Positions 1-6,957 of a DNA stretch of 8,138 nucleotides are shown piece after piece. Below the pieces are notes generated by a model. The model was not told where the DNA came from and did not search any database. It was given only the letters and a program-made list of their open reading frames with translations. Made by a program: the position numbers and the translations under genes. Where the stretch lies: NCBI GenBank assembly GCA_015068055.1, contig SVLG01000074.1, forward strand, positions 1 through 8,138. The letters are read 5' to 3'. Source of the DNA: Oscillospiraceae bacterium. GTDB lineage: Bacteria; Bacillota_A; Clostridia; Oscillospirales; Oscillospiraceae. Each line of letters opens with the position of its first letter. The first letter of the stretch is position 1.

Positions 1-234
1 ACTGCCGCAGCGGCGAAGCTCCTCTTTCAAAAGCCCCACGGCATTGGAAAGCTCATCGCTCCGGAGAGAGTTGGAGCAGACCAGCTCGGAAAAGTAAGGG
101 GAAACGTGGACGGGGGTCATTTTGTTCGGCTTCATCTCCACGAGACGAACCCGAATTCCCCGCTGAGCGAGCTGCCAGGCAGCCTCGGAGCCGGCAAGGC
201 CGGCGCCAACAACCGTTACCTCTCGTTCACTCAT
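1..234 (-). CDS. trmFO: TrmFO, folate- and FAD-dependent tRNA (uracil-54-C5) methyltransferase, N-terminal part
   Basis: Partial gene: only the first 78 codons are inside the window and the rest lies beyond the left edge. TrmFO makes ribothymidine at position 54 of the tRNA T-loop, using methylenetetrahydrofolate as carbon donor and FADH2 as reductant, in the cytoplasm. The translation opens with the FAD-binding Rossmann motif [16 protein letters not shown] (residues 8-23), then RLVEMKP (30-36) and the family signature [10 protein letters not shown] (50-59), followed by [10 protein letters not shown] (64-73). Cys53 sits in that signature; the equivalent cysteine of the Bacillus enzyme is reported to contact the flavin intermediate. 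The [14 protein letters not shown] form separates it from the related MnmG (GidA). The ATG overlaps the topA stop as ATGA, and a GGAGG lies 7 bases upstream inside topA, which suggests translational coupling. Identification is firm; integrity of the rest cannot be judged. Confidence 0.95.
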   Translation of the reverse strand, partial: MSEREVTVVGAGLAGSEAAWQLAQRGIRVRLVEMKPNKMTPVHVSPYFSELVCSNSLRSDELSNAVGLLKEELRRCGS

Positions 235-2381
235 TCGCTCACCTCCGGGGCGGCCACTTCTTTGTCCGCCTTCTTTTTCCGGTAACCACGCTTGTCTTCC
301 GGCAGGAAGAGAGAGCATTCCTCGTTGATGCAGAAGGGCTTTCTGGCGCCCTTGCCGGAGAGCTTGAACATACTCTTGCCGCACTCGGGACAGTTGTCTT
401 TCACCGGCACATCCCAGGTCATGAAGCCGCAGTCTGCACCCTTTTCGCAGGCATAGTAGGTAAAGCCCTTCTTACTGGTACGCTTGAGAATACGGCTGGC
501 GCACCTGGGACAGTGGCCGGGCATCTCAATGACCAGGGGCTTGGTAAAGTCGCAGTCCGGGAAGCCAGGGCAGGCCAGGAAACGGCCGAAGCGACCGGAC
601 TTGACCACCATGAGCTTGCCGCACTTGTCGCAGACCTCGTCGGTAACTTCATCGGGGATCTTCACCCGCTCCATATTCTCCGCCCTGTCCAGCTCCTCGG
701 CAAAGCCGCCGTAGAAATCCTCCAGAATGCTCTTCCAGGGGGTGTTGCCTTCTTCGACGGTGTCCAGCTTATCCTCCATGCGGGCGGTGAACTTGAGATC
801 CACGATGTCGGGGAAGTAGATCTCCATGACCTTTTCGGTAACGTGTTCGCCCAGCGGCGTGATCTTCAGATACTTGCCGTCCTTGGCAACATACTCTTTG
901 GCGGTGATGTTGCTGATAGTGGGAGCGTAAGTGGAGGGGCGGCCAATGCCCTTTTCCTCCATGGCACGGATGAGAGTGGCCTCCGTATAGCGGGCAGGCG
1001 GCTGGGTGAACTGCTGCTCACGGCTGAGCTTGCGCAGGGAAACGCTCTCGCCCTCCCGGAGGTCGGGCAGCAGCTTCTTCTGCTGTTCTTCCTCCTCGTC
1101 GCCCTTGTCCTCATAGACGGCGGTGTAGCCGGGGAACTTCAGTTCCGAACAGCTGGCCCGGAAACGATGACCCGCGCTCTCTGCCTCCACGGTGACATTG
1201 TCATAAACGGCGTTGGACATCTGGCAGGCGGTGAAGCGGCCCCAGATAAGCCGATAAAGCCGGTACTGCTCCGGCGTAAGATCCTTGCGCACCCGCTCGG
1301 GGGTCAGATTCACGTCGCTGGGACGGATGGCCTCGTGAGCATCCTGAGCACCGGCCTTGGTACGGAAGCTGCGGGGCTTGCCGGGGTAATAGGCCTCGCC
1401 GTAGTGGGAGCGGATGAAACTCGCCGCAGCGGAGAGGGCATCGTCGGAAAGACGGAGGGAGTCCGTACGCATATAGGTGATGAGACCCACGCTGCCCTGC
1501 CCCTCGATCTCCACGCCTTCATAGAGCTGCTGGGCAATGCTCATGGTCCGTCTCGGCGGCATGCCGAGACGGCGGCTGGCCTCCTGCTGGAGGGTAGAGG
1601 TAATGAAGGGGGGCGCGGGGCTGCGCTGGCGTTCACCACGCTTGACGCTGGCAATGCTCCAGGGCGCCTTCTCCACATCGGCGGTAACGGCGTTGACCTC
1701 CGCCTCGTTCTTCAGTTCGCGCTTCTTCTCCCCATCTCCGTGGTAGCGGAGAGTCATGGTGCTTTCGCTGTCCGGGCGGCTGACCCTGGCATCCAGATGC
1801 CAGTACTCCTCCGGCGTAAAGCCGCGGATCTCCCGCTCCCGATCCAGCACCATGCGGATGGCCACGGACTGGACACGGCCAGCGCTGAGACCCCGGCGCA
1901 CCTTGCGCCAGAGCAGAGGCGAGAGCTTGTAACCCACGATACGGTCAAGAACACGACGGGCCTGCTGGGCATCCACCAGATCCTGATCAATGGCTCTGGG
2001 GTTGGCGATGCTCTCCTGCACCACCTTCTTGGTAATCTCGTTGAAGGTGACACGGCGGGCCTTCTCGTCGCTAAGTCCCAGCATCTCCTTGAGATGCCAG
2101 GAAATAGCCTCACCTTCGCGGTCCGGGTCGGTCGCGAGATAGACGACCCCGGCAGCCTTGGCACGCTTTTTGAGATCGGCGATCACGTCCTCCCGGCCTT
2201 TCACCGGGATATAGTCGGGAATAAAGCCCCCTTCGATGTCCACACCCATCTTGCTCTTGGGCAAGTCACGAAGATGACCCATGGAAGCAACGACCTTATA
2301 GCCGCTGCCCAGATATTTTTCAATGGTTCTGGCCTTCGCAGGAGACTCCACGATTACCAGATCAGTCTTTGCCTGTGCCAT
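231..2381 (-). CDS. topA: DNA topoisomerase I (type IA), 716 residues
   Basis: Relaxes negatively supercoiled DNA by cutting and rejoining one strand through a 5'-phosphotyrosine link. An N-terminal TOPRIM domain holds VESPAKA (residues 11-17) and the acidic motif [10 protein letters not shown] (83-92) for Mg2+. The type IA core follows with [11 protein letters not shown] (162-172) and the active site [10 protein letters not shown] (299-308), where Tyr303 is the nucleophile. HEAIRP (349-354) and [10 protein letters not shown] (478-487) are further core motifs. The C-terminus carries three tetracysteine zinc ribbons: Cys584/587/604/610, Cys624/627/645/651 and Cys664/667/684/689, then a short Lys-rich tail. 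Size is normal for Firmicutes. I chose the ATG at 2381 over an in-frame GTG 12 bases upstream because GAGG sits 6 bases before the ATG and the family begins with this residue pattern. It lies 16 bases after dprA and overlaps trmFO by 4 bases, so it is an operon member. Confidence 0.97.
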   Translation of the reverse strand: MAQAKTDLVIVESPAKARTIEKYLGSGYKVVASMGHLRDLPKSKMGVDIEGGFIPDYIPVKGREDVIADLKKRAKAAGVVYLATDPDREGEAISWHLKEMLGLSDEKARRVTFNEITKKVVQESIANPRAIDQDLVDAQQARRVLDRIVGYKLSPLLWRKVRRGLSAGRVQSVAIRMVLDREREIRGFTPEEYWHLDARVSRPDSESTMTLRYHGDGEKKRELKNEAEVNAVTADVEKAPWSIASVKRGERQRSPAPPFITSTLQQEASRRLGMPPRRTMSIAQQLYEGVEIEGQGSVGLITYMRTDSLRLSDDALSAAASFIRSHYGEAYYPGKPRSFRTKAGAQDAHEAIRPSDVNLTPERVRKDLTPEQYRLYRLIWGRFTACQMSNAVYDNVTVEAESAGHRFRASCSELKFPGYTAVYEDKGDEEEEQQKKLLPDLREGESVSLRKLSREQQFTQPPARYTEATLIRAMEEKGIGRPSTYAPTISNITAKEYVAKDGKYLKITPLGEHVTEKVMEIYFPDIVDLKFTARMEDKLDTVEEGNTPWKSILEDFYGGFAEELDRAENMERVKIPDEVTDEVCDKCGKLMVVKSGRFGRFLACPGFPDCDFTKPLVIEMPGHCPRCASRILKRTSKKGFTYYACEKGADCGFMTWDVPVKDNCPECGKSMFKLSGKGARKPFCINEECSLFLPEDKRGYRKKKADKEVAAPEVSE
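242..246 (-). promoter_or_regulatory. Ribosome binding site of trmFO inside the end of topA
   Basis: A full GGAGG lies within the last codons of topA, 7 bases before the trmFO ATG. It fixes the trmFO start. Because that ATG shares bases with the topA TGA, ribosomes finishing topA could re-initiate directly. Confidence 0.8.
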
Positions 2382-2387
2382 GCAATG

Positions 2388-2391
2388 CCTC
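2388..2391 (-). promoter_or_regulatory. Ribosome binding site that decides the topA start
   Basis: GAGG lies 6 bases upstream of the ATG at 2381, just after the dprA stop codon. The alternative GTG at 2393 overlaps this site and has no properly spaced site of its own, so the ATG is preferred. Confidence 0.6.
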
Positions 2392-2397
2392 ACTTAC

Positions 2398-3543
2398 TTA
2401 TTTAATAGAATACCTCCGGCCGGGCAGAGCCCTCACCAGACCACGGATGCCCAACAGTGTCAGTTCAGCCGCCACCTTGGCGGCACTCTGACCGGAGGCC
2501 GCTATCAATTCGTCCACATGTTTTTCGCCGGTGGCGAGGAGCCGCAGCAGGGCCTTTTGATCCTCGCTGCAGCCTGCCAGGCGGCTTTCCACGTCAATAT
2601 ACGCAATTGTTTCCACTTTGTCAATATTTGTTTGGGATGCCTCATAGGGCTCTGAACGCCGTGCCTGCGCGGATTTCACCGGGTAAATACCGCTGTATTC
2701 CTCAAGAATGTCTGCCCCGCTGCATACGATACGGGCACCTTCCCGAAGCAGATGGTTGCTCCCGGCGCAGTTGGGGTTATCGATATTTCCGGGCACAGCA
2801 AAGATATCGCGGCCCTGTTCCAGAGCAAGCTCCGCCGTAATGAGGGCACCGCTTTTCGCCGGCGCTTCCACAATACAGACACCAGAGGAGAGACCGGAAA
2901 TGATACGGTTTCGCCGTGGAAAATTCATGCCTTCCCTGCCCGGCGGTGTCTCGCTGAGGATGCAGCCGGTAGCGGCCACATCGGCAATGAGGGAGGCATT
3001 CTGCGGCGGATAGTCCACATCGATGGCGCAGCCCAACACACCCACACAGCGTCCCTTTCCCAGAAGCGTTCCCCGGGCGGCGGCCGCGTCCACGCCCAGT
3101 GCCATACCGGTGACCACAGCAGCACCACCGGAAGACAGCTGATAGCCGATGGTCGTGGCAGCCTTGATACCGTAGGGGCTGGCCTTTCTTGTTCCCACCA
3201 CGGCGATGGTGGGCGTCTCATCCAGATATGGGAGCTTGCCACGGATATAGAGTACGGCGGGCGCATCCCGGAGTTCCTTCAGACGGGTTGGGTAATCCGC
3301 GTCCTGCAAAGTAAGAATACGTATATCCTTTTCCTCACATACCCTGAGAATACGTTCCGTCTCCCGGAGATCTTTATCGGCAAGAGCGCTGCGCTCCCGC
3401 TCCGTCAACTCCGTTACTTCTTCGTATGCGGAGGTGAAATACACCTCCATCGGATCACTGTAATGACGCAGCAGCGCCGAAACGGCCCGGGAGGACAGCC
3501 CCGACACGGCTGAGAGCCAAACCCAGTATCGAATCTGCGACAT
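2398..3543 (-). CDS. dprA: DNA-processing protein DprA (Smf), 381 residues
   Basis: DprA binds incoming single-stranded DNA in the cytoplasm and loads RecA on it during natural transformation. The gene is also widespread in bacteria not known to be competent. Layout: an N-terminal helical/HhH-like region (about 1-80); an extended Rossmann fold (about 110-285) with VVGTRKASPYG (115-125), TGMALGVDAAA (145-155), VLGCAIDVDYPPQN (169-182), FPRRNRIISGLS (208-219) and VEAPAKSGALITAELALEQG (225-244); a variable linker (286-325); and a C-terminal winged-helix domain (326-381) of the DML1-like type ending RRYSIK. That full three-part form explains the length, longer than the shorter streptococcal and Bacillus proteins. 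The start is the ATG at 3543, preceded by AGGAG that partly overlaps the TAA of the upstream methyltransferase gene. An in-frame start 60 bases further up would run into that gene and is less likely. No competence genes are in view, so its cellular role here is inferred from family. Confidence 0.96.
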   Translation of the reverse strand: MSQIRYWVWLSAVSGLSSRAVSALLRHYSDPMEVYFTSAYEEVTELTERERSALADKDLRETERILRVCEEKDIRILTLQDADYPTRLKELRDAPAVLYIRGKLPYLDETPTIAVVGTRKASPYGIKAATTIGYQLSSGGAAVVTGMALGVDAAAARGTLLGKGRCVGVLGCAIDVDYPPQNASLIADVAATGCILSETPPGREGMNFPRRNRIISGLSSGVCIVEAPAKSGALITAELALEQGRDIFAVPGNIDNPNCAGSNHLLREGARIVCSGADILEEYSGIYPVKSAQARRSEPYEASQTNIDKVETIAYIDVESRLAGCSEDQKALLRLLATGEKHVDELIAASGQSAAKVAAELTLLGIRGLVRALPGRRYSIK

Positions 3544-3556
3544 ATGTCTTCTCTCC

Positions 3557-4303
3557 TTACCGGCACATCTCCCAGAGAATGACGGAAGCAGCCACGGCAG
3601 CATTCAATGACTCGCTGTTGGGATCCATAGGAATAATCAGGCGCTTATCACAGCGGGAGAGGAGTTCCTCGCTGAGTCCGTTGCCCTCGTTGCCCACAGC
3701 TACGGCTGCTTTCTGCAGCTGCAGCTCCCGGATGTCCACCGCCTCCCGGTGGAGGGCCGCCCCGTACAGGGGCATATTCCAGTTATCCAGCCTCTCGCAA
3801 AGCGCATCCAGACTCCACTCGGCAAAGGGCTGGCGGAAGATGGCACCCATACTGGCCCGGACGCACTTGGGGTTGTAGGGATCGGCGCAGCTGCCGCAAA
3901 GAACCACCAATCCGCTGCGGAAGGCCGCCGCGGTACGCAGCACAGTACCCACGTTGCCGGGGTCCTGCAGGTTCTCCAGCACCAGTACCCGCATCGGTGC
4001 CTCCGTGGGGTCGGCCTCGCGGATGCGTACCGTAAAAAGCGGTCCGGGGCTGTTCTCCATGGGCGAGGCATACTGCAGCAGTTCCTTGGGAGCACTCTGC
4101 TGCTTTACAGAAGCGGACAGCTCCACATCCGGCTCATCACACCAGAGAACACCGGTGATCTCCGCGCCGCACTGGATGGCCTCCCGCAGCAGCTTGCGCC
4201 CGTCGCAGAGGAACTCCCCAGCCTGACGGCGGAAGCCCCGCTCCCGACCAAGGGTGCGAAGGTATTGAATATAGGCATTTTTGCGACTTGTGATATGTTC
4301 CAT
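3557..4303 (-). CDS. SpoU/TrmH-family RNA 2'-O-ribose methyltransferase, 248 residues
   Basis: Uses S-adenosylmethionine to methylate a ribose 2'-OH in rRNA or tRNA; the target base cannot be read from sequence. The N-terminal part (about 1-95) matches the SpoU substrate-binding domain, with the region around GEFLCDGRKLLREAI (29-43). The C-terminal knotted (SPOUT) domain shows all three family motifs: motif 1 LENLQDPGNVGTVLRTAAAF (109-128) with Asn and Arg in place, motif 2 VAVGNEGNGLSEE (201-213), and motif 3 IIPMDPNSESLNAAVAASV (223-241), which forms the cofactor-binding knot. It resembles the group often annotated as RlmB-like or YsgA-like, but no specific symbol is justified. It is the first gene of its unit, 13 bases before dprA, with a promoter about 50 bases upstream. 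The start is the first ATG after an in-frame TAG at 4309-4307, so there is no earlier choice, although the ribosome binding site is badly spaced. Confidence 0.92.
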   Translation of the reverse strand: MEHITSRKNAYIQYLRTLGRERGFRRQAGEFLCDGRKLLREAIQCGAEITGVLWCDEPDVELSASVKQQSAPKELLQYASPMENSPGPLFTVRIREADPTEAPMRVLVLENLQDPGNVGTVLRTAAAFRSGLVVLCGSCADPYNPKCVRASMGAIFRQPFAEWSLDALCERLDNWNMPLYGAALHREAVDIRELQLQKAAVAVGNEGNGLSEELLSRCDKRLIIPMDPNSESLNAAVAASVILWEMCR

Positions 4304-4305
4304 AG

Positions 4306-4321
4306 GCTAAACTTAGCTCCC
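4306..4321 (-). promoter_or_regulatory. Unusual leader: distant GGGAG and small inverted repeat before the methyltransferase start
   Basis: GGGAG at 4321-4317 is the only ribosome-binding-like sequence, but 13 bases separate it from the ATG at 4303. The gap contains an inverted repeat (GCTA/TAGC, 4317-4314 with 4309-4306) that, if folded, would bring the site closer to the start. The folding is inferred; the repeat and spacing are seen. Confidence 0.35.
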
Positions 4322-4351
4322 AGAGGGCAAAAAATACATCCAATTTCTTTT

Positions 4352-4380
4352 GTTTTAATATAGAAGGTAAAAGTTGTCAA
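4352..4380 (-). promoter_or_regulatory. Sigma-70/SigA-type promoter for the methyltransferase-dprA-topA-trmFO unit
   Basis: A perfect -35 box TTGACA (4380-4375) is followed by a 17-base spacer and a -10 box TAAAAC (4357-4352, four of six consensus bases). It lies in an AT-rich gap just after the lysS terminator. It would start transcription near 4345, giving a leader of about 40 bases. No other promoter-like pair of this quality is seen before this four-gene run. Confidence 0.7.
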
Positions 4381-4392
4381 TAGATAAGCCGC

Positions 4393-4429
4393 AAAAAAGC
4401 AGTCTGCTCCGAAGAACAGACTGCTTTTT
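4393..4429 (-). terminator. Rho-independent terminator after lysS, UUCG tetraloop
   Basis: On the minus strand GCAGTCTG (4424-4417) pairs with CAGACTGC (4406-4399). The stem extends inward by TTC/GAG (one wobble) to close a C(UUCG)G tetraloop at 4413-4410. Six T follow (4398-4393), and five A precede the stem and can pair with them. It starts 7 bases after the lysS stop. The A run on the other side means it could also stop transcription arriving from the plus strand. Confidence 0.93.
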
Positions 4430-4436
4430 GCATAAG

Positions 4437-6347
4437 TCAGCAGAGCTTCGCACCGGCGGGGATGCGGTTGCTGACCATGATGAGGTTGAGCTTGGTCTCT
4501 TCGCCGTCCTTATGGGTGGCGGAGATGAGCATGCCGCAGGATTCCAGACCCATCATGGCTCTGGGCGGCAGGTTGGTGATGGCGATGAGGGTCTTGCCCA
4601 CCAGCTCTTCGGGCTCATAGAACTCATGGATGCCGGAGAGGATGGTGCGCTCGGTGCCGCTGCCATCGTCCAGAGTAAACTTCAGCAGCTTCTTGGACTT
4701 CTTCACGGCCTCGCAGGCGAGAACCTTCACGGCGCGGAAATCGCATTTGCAGAAGGTATCGAAGTCCACCAGATCCGAGTAAAGAGGATCCACCGTCACA
4801 TTGGAGAAGTCGATGACTTCTTCCGCCGCGGGAACAGCTTCTTCCTTCTTCTCGGCCTTGGGCATGTCCGTAGGCTTCATCTGCGGGAAGAGCAGAACAT
4901 CACGGATGGAGTCCGAGTCGGTCAGCAGCATGACCATACGGTCAATGCCGAAGCCCAGGCCGCCGGTGGGGGCCATACCATACTCCAGCGCGGTGATATA
5001 ATCGTAGTCCACCTGTGCCTTGCAGGCGGGATCAAGGGCTTTGCGTTCCGCTACCTGACGTTCAAAACGGCCACGCTGGTCAATGGGGTCGTTGAGTTCG
5101 GAGAAGGCGTTGCCAAACTCCGTGGCGTTGATGAAGTACTCAAAGCGTTCGGTAAACTCAGGCTCCGTGGGCTTGCGCTTGGCCAGAGGGCTGATCTCCA
5201 CCGGGTAGTCATAAATAAAGGTGGGCTGGATGAGCTTCTCCTCCACAAAGGCATCGAAGAACTCCGCCAGAATGGCGCCGCGGGTGGGCACCTCGGGCAG
5301 GGCCACATTGTGGGCTTTGGCAGCCGCAATGGCATCCTCGTCGGACTTCCAATCGTAGTAGTCCACGCCGGAATACTTTTTGACCGCCTCAACCATGGTA
5401 AGGCGCTCCCAGTTGCCAAGGTCGATCTGATGGCCCTGATAGGGCACAACCATGGTGCCGCAGACCTTCTGGGCCACGCGCTTCATCATGGACTCCACGA
5501 TGTCCATCATGCCGTGGTAATCGGTATAGGCCTGATAGAGCTCAACGGTGGTGAACTCGGGGTTATGCTTGGTATCCATGCCCTCATTGCGGAAAATGCG
5601 GCCCACCTCATACACGCGATCCATGCCGCCGACAATCAGACGCTTGAGATAGAGCTCTGTCTCGATACGCAGGACCATGTCCATGTTCAGGGTATTGTGG
5701 TGAGTGGTAAAGGGACGGGCCGAAGCACCGATTTCAAAGGGAGTGAGAATGGGGGTGTCTACTTCAAGAAAGCCCAGCTCATCCAGATAGGCACGGACTT
5801 CACGCAGGATCAGGCTGCGCTTGATAAAGGTATCCTTGACCTCGGGGTTGACGATCAGGTCAACATAGCGCTGACGATAGCGCGCTTCCTTATCGGTAAG
5901 GCCGTGGAACTTCTCAGGGAGAGGCAGCAGGGCCTTGGAGAGCAGGGTGTACTCGGTGACGCGGACAGAGATCTCGCCCTTTTCGGTGCGAAACACTTCG
6001 CCCTTCACGCCAACAATATCACCAACATCCACTTTTTTCCAGTTGGCATAGGGTTCGCCCATATCGTCCCGGCGGACGTAGAGCTGGATGCGGCCTTTGG
6101 CATCCTGCAGATCGCAGAAGGAAACCTTGCCCATGCCGCGTTTGGCCATGAGACGACCGGCCAGAGAGACGACCTTGCCCTCCATAGCGTCAAAGTTATC
6201 CTTAATGTCGGCGCTGAAGGCGTCGGCATCATAGCGGGTAACGGTAAAGGGATTCTGGCCCGCCTCCTGCAGAGCGCGAAGCTTTTCCCGGCGTACCTGC
6301 TGCTCGCTGGAATCGGAAACGTTATTTCTCTTTTCTTCCTGCGCCAT
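4437..6347 (-). CDS. lysS: Lysyl-tRNA synthetase, class II, with extra C-terminal tRNA-binding domain (636 residues)
   Basis: Charges tRNA-Lys with lysine using ATP in the cytoplasm. Domains: an N-terminal helix (about 10-35); an OB-fold anticodon-binding domain (about 58-135, KVVSLAGRLMAKRGMGKVSF); and a class II catalytic core (about 150-490). The core has RYRQRYVDLIVNPE (156-169), motif 1 around GFLEVDTPILTP (192-203), ARPFTTHHN (210-218), motif 2 FRNEGMDTKHNPEFT (252-266) and motif 3 GLGFGIDRMVMLLT (463-476). Ordinary bacterial LysRS ends about here at roughly 490-500 residues. This protein continues through an Ala/Glu/Lys-rich linker (about 496-515) into a MetG/EMAP-II-like OB-fold tRNA-binding domain (about 526-636) with LLKFTLDDGSG, FYEPEELVGKT and MMGLESCGMLISA. 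The reading frame is continuous, so it is a true fusion. The start ATG has GGAG 9 bases upstream, 15 bases after greA. No T-box is seen. Confidence 0.97.
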   Translation of the reverse strand: MAQEEKRNNVSDSSEQQVRREKLRALQEAGQNPFTVTRYDADAFSADIKDNFDAMEGKVVSLAGRLMAKRGMGKVSFCDLQDAKGRIQLYVRRDDMGEPYANWKKVDVGDIVGVKGEVFRTEKGEISVRVTEYTLLSKALLPLPEKFHGLTDKEARYRQRYVDLIVNPEVKDTFIKRSLILREVRAYLDELGFLEVDTPILTPFEIGASARPFTTHHNTLNMDMVLRIETELYLKRLIVGGMDRVYEVGRIFRNEGMDTKHNPEFTTVELYQAYTDYHGMMDIVESMMKRVAQKVCGTMVVPYQGHQIDLGNWERLTMVEAVKKYSGVDYYDWKSDEDAIAAAKAHNVALPEVPTRGAILAEFFDAFVEEKLIQPTFIYDYPVEISPLAKRKPTEPEFTERFEYFINATEFGNAFSELNDPIDQRGRFERQVAERKALDPACKAQVDYDYITALEYGMAPTGGLGFGIDRMVMLLTDSDSIRDVLLFPQMKPTDMPKAEKKEEAVPAAEEVIDFSNVTVDPLYSDLVDFDTFCKCDFRAVKVLACEAVKKSKKLLKFTLDDGSGTERTILSGIHEFYEPEELVGKTLIAITNLPPRAMMGLESCGMLISATHKDGEETKLNLIMVSNRIPAGAKLC

Positions 6348-6362
6348 TTTCTTTATCTCCGT

Positions 6363-6836
6363 TCAGTTTTCAATAGATACGATCTCGAAGTGCAGCACAC
6401 CCATGGGAGCCTCCACATCCACCTTGTCGCCGGGGCGATGGTCGATGAGGGCACGGCCAAAGGGAGAGTCATTGGAAATGCGGCCGGTACGGGGGTCCGC
6501 TTCCTGGCTGCCGACGATCTCATAGGTTTCCGTGTAGTCCTCGTCCAGATCACGGACGACGACCTTGCTGCCCAGGGCAACCTTGCCAACGCTCTCGGAC
6601 TTCTCCACGATCTCGGCCTTCTCCACCAGATCCTGCACTTCAGCGATGCGGGAGTAGACCTTGCCCTGCTCGGTCTTGGCCTCATCGTACTCGCTGTTCT
6701 CAGAGAGGTCGCCAAAGGAACGGGCTTCCTTGATCTGCTCCGCCACTTCCTTGGTGCGCACGTTCTGGAGATACTCCAGTTCCTTGGTGAGTTCTTCCAG
6801 ACGCTCACGACTCATTCTGTACTTATTGTCTGCCAT
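6363..6836 (-). CDS. greA: Transcription elongation factor GreA, 157 residues
   Basis: Rescues backtracked RNA polymerase by entering the secondary channel and stimulating cleavage of the 3' end of the RNA. The N-terminal antiparallel coiled coil (about 8-75) carries the acidic tip ARSFGDLSENSEYDEA (38-53), where Asp43 and Glu46 correspond to the residues that position the second Mg2+. The C-terminal FKBP-like domain (about 80-157) has the conserved VGSQEADPRTGRIS (108-121), SPFGRAL (124-130) and GDKVDVEAP (136-144). Length is exactly typical of GreA. I chose the ATG at 6836 over the one at 6845 because AAAGGA lies 9 bases before it but directly touches the upstream ATG. It is the first gene of a two-gene unit with lysS and is driven by a consensus promoter, fitting high constitutive expression. 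Confidence 0.97.
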   Translation of the reverse strand: MADNKYRMSRERLEELTKELEYLQNVRTKEVAEQIKEARSFGDLSENSEYDEAKTEQGKVYSRIAEVQDLVEKAEIVEKSESVGKVALGSKVVVRDLDEDYTETYEIVGSQEADPRTGRISNDSPFGRALIDHRPGDKVDVEAPMGVLHFEIVSIEN

Positions 6837-6845
6837 ATTTACCAT

Positions 6846-6851
6846 TCCTTT
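6846..6851 (-). promoter_or_regulatory. Ribosome binding site that decides the greA start
   Basis: AAAGGA with 9 bases to the ATG at 6836. It abuts the in-frame ATG at 6845 with no spacer, which argues against that earlier start. Confidence 0.7.
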
Positions 6852-6883
6852 CCCGGAATACTGTTTTCAATCAGCAATAACGC

Positions 6884-6912
6884 ATTATACGGAGAAAGTT
6901 CCCCCGTGTCAA
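6884..6912 (-). promoter_or_regulatory. Perfect-consensus sigma-70/SigA promoter for greA-lysS
   Basis: TTGACA (6912-6907), exactly 17 bases, then TATAAT (6889-6884): all twelve consensus bases with ideal spacing. Transcription should start near 6877, leaving a leader of about 40 bases with no recognisable riboswitch. The -35 box begins two bases after the T run of the preceding terminator. Confidence 0.9.
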
Positions 6913-6914
6913 GC

Positions 6915-6951
6915 AAAAAGCCGCGGCGGCCTTGCGCCGCCGCAGATTTTT
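6915..6951 (-). terminator. Rho-independent terminator after the S41-family gene
   Basis: An 8-base-pair all-GC stem, GCGGCGGC (6943-6936) with GCCGCCGC (6930-6923), encloses a 5-base loop and is followed by GGC and five T (6919-6915). Five A on the other side (6951-6947) can pair with the T run and make the element symmetrical, so it may act in both directions. It starts about 6 bases after the stop codon. Confidence 0.93.
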
Positions 6952-6957
6952 ACATTC

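Noticed and set aside
2382..2393. GTG at 2393 as topA start
   Set aside because: It overlaps the GAGG that is ideally spaced for the ATG at 2381, and the extra residues are not part of the family pattern.
513..2405. A plus-strand open frame of 630 codons opposite topA
   Set aside because: Same reason: it is antisense to an unmistakable topA, with no ribosome binding site, domain or promoter of its own.
2469..2485. GCCGCC...GGCGGC hairpin near the end of dprA as a terminator
   Set aside because: It is a short stem inside coding sequence without a T run, and topA follows in the same unit.
3544..3603. Upstream in-frame start for dprA at 3603
   Set aside because: It would overlap the methyltransferase gene by nearly 50 bases, and the AGGAG site points to the ATG at 3543.
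3713..3724. 12-base palindrome CTGCAGCTGCAG in the methyltransferase gene
   Set aside because: It is explained by repeated Leu-Gln codons (LQLQ); there is no loop and no second copy.
6837..6845. ATG at 6845 as greA start
   Set aside because: The AAAGGA site directly touches it, leaving no spacer; the ATG at 6836 gives correct spacing and the usual GreA length.
6837..6883. T-box or lysine riboswitch in the greA-lysS leader
   Set aside because: The leader is only about 40 bases and shows no T-box sequence, anti-terminator or L-box elements; lysS itself has just 15 bases before it.
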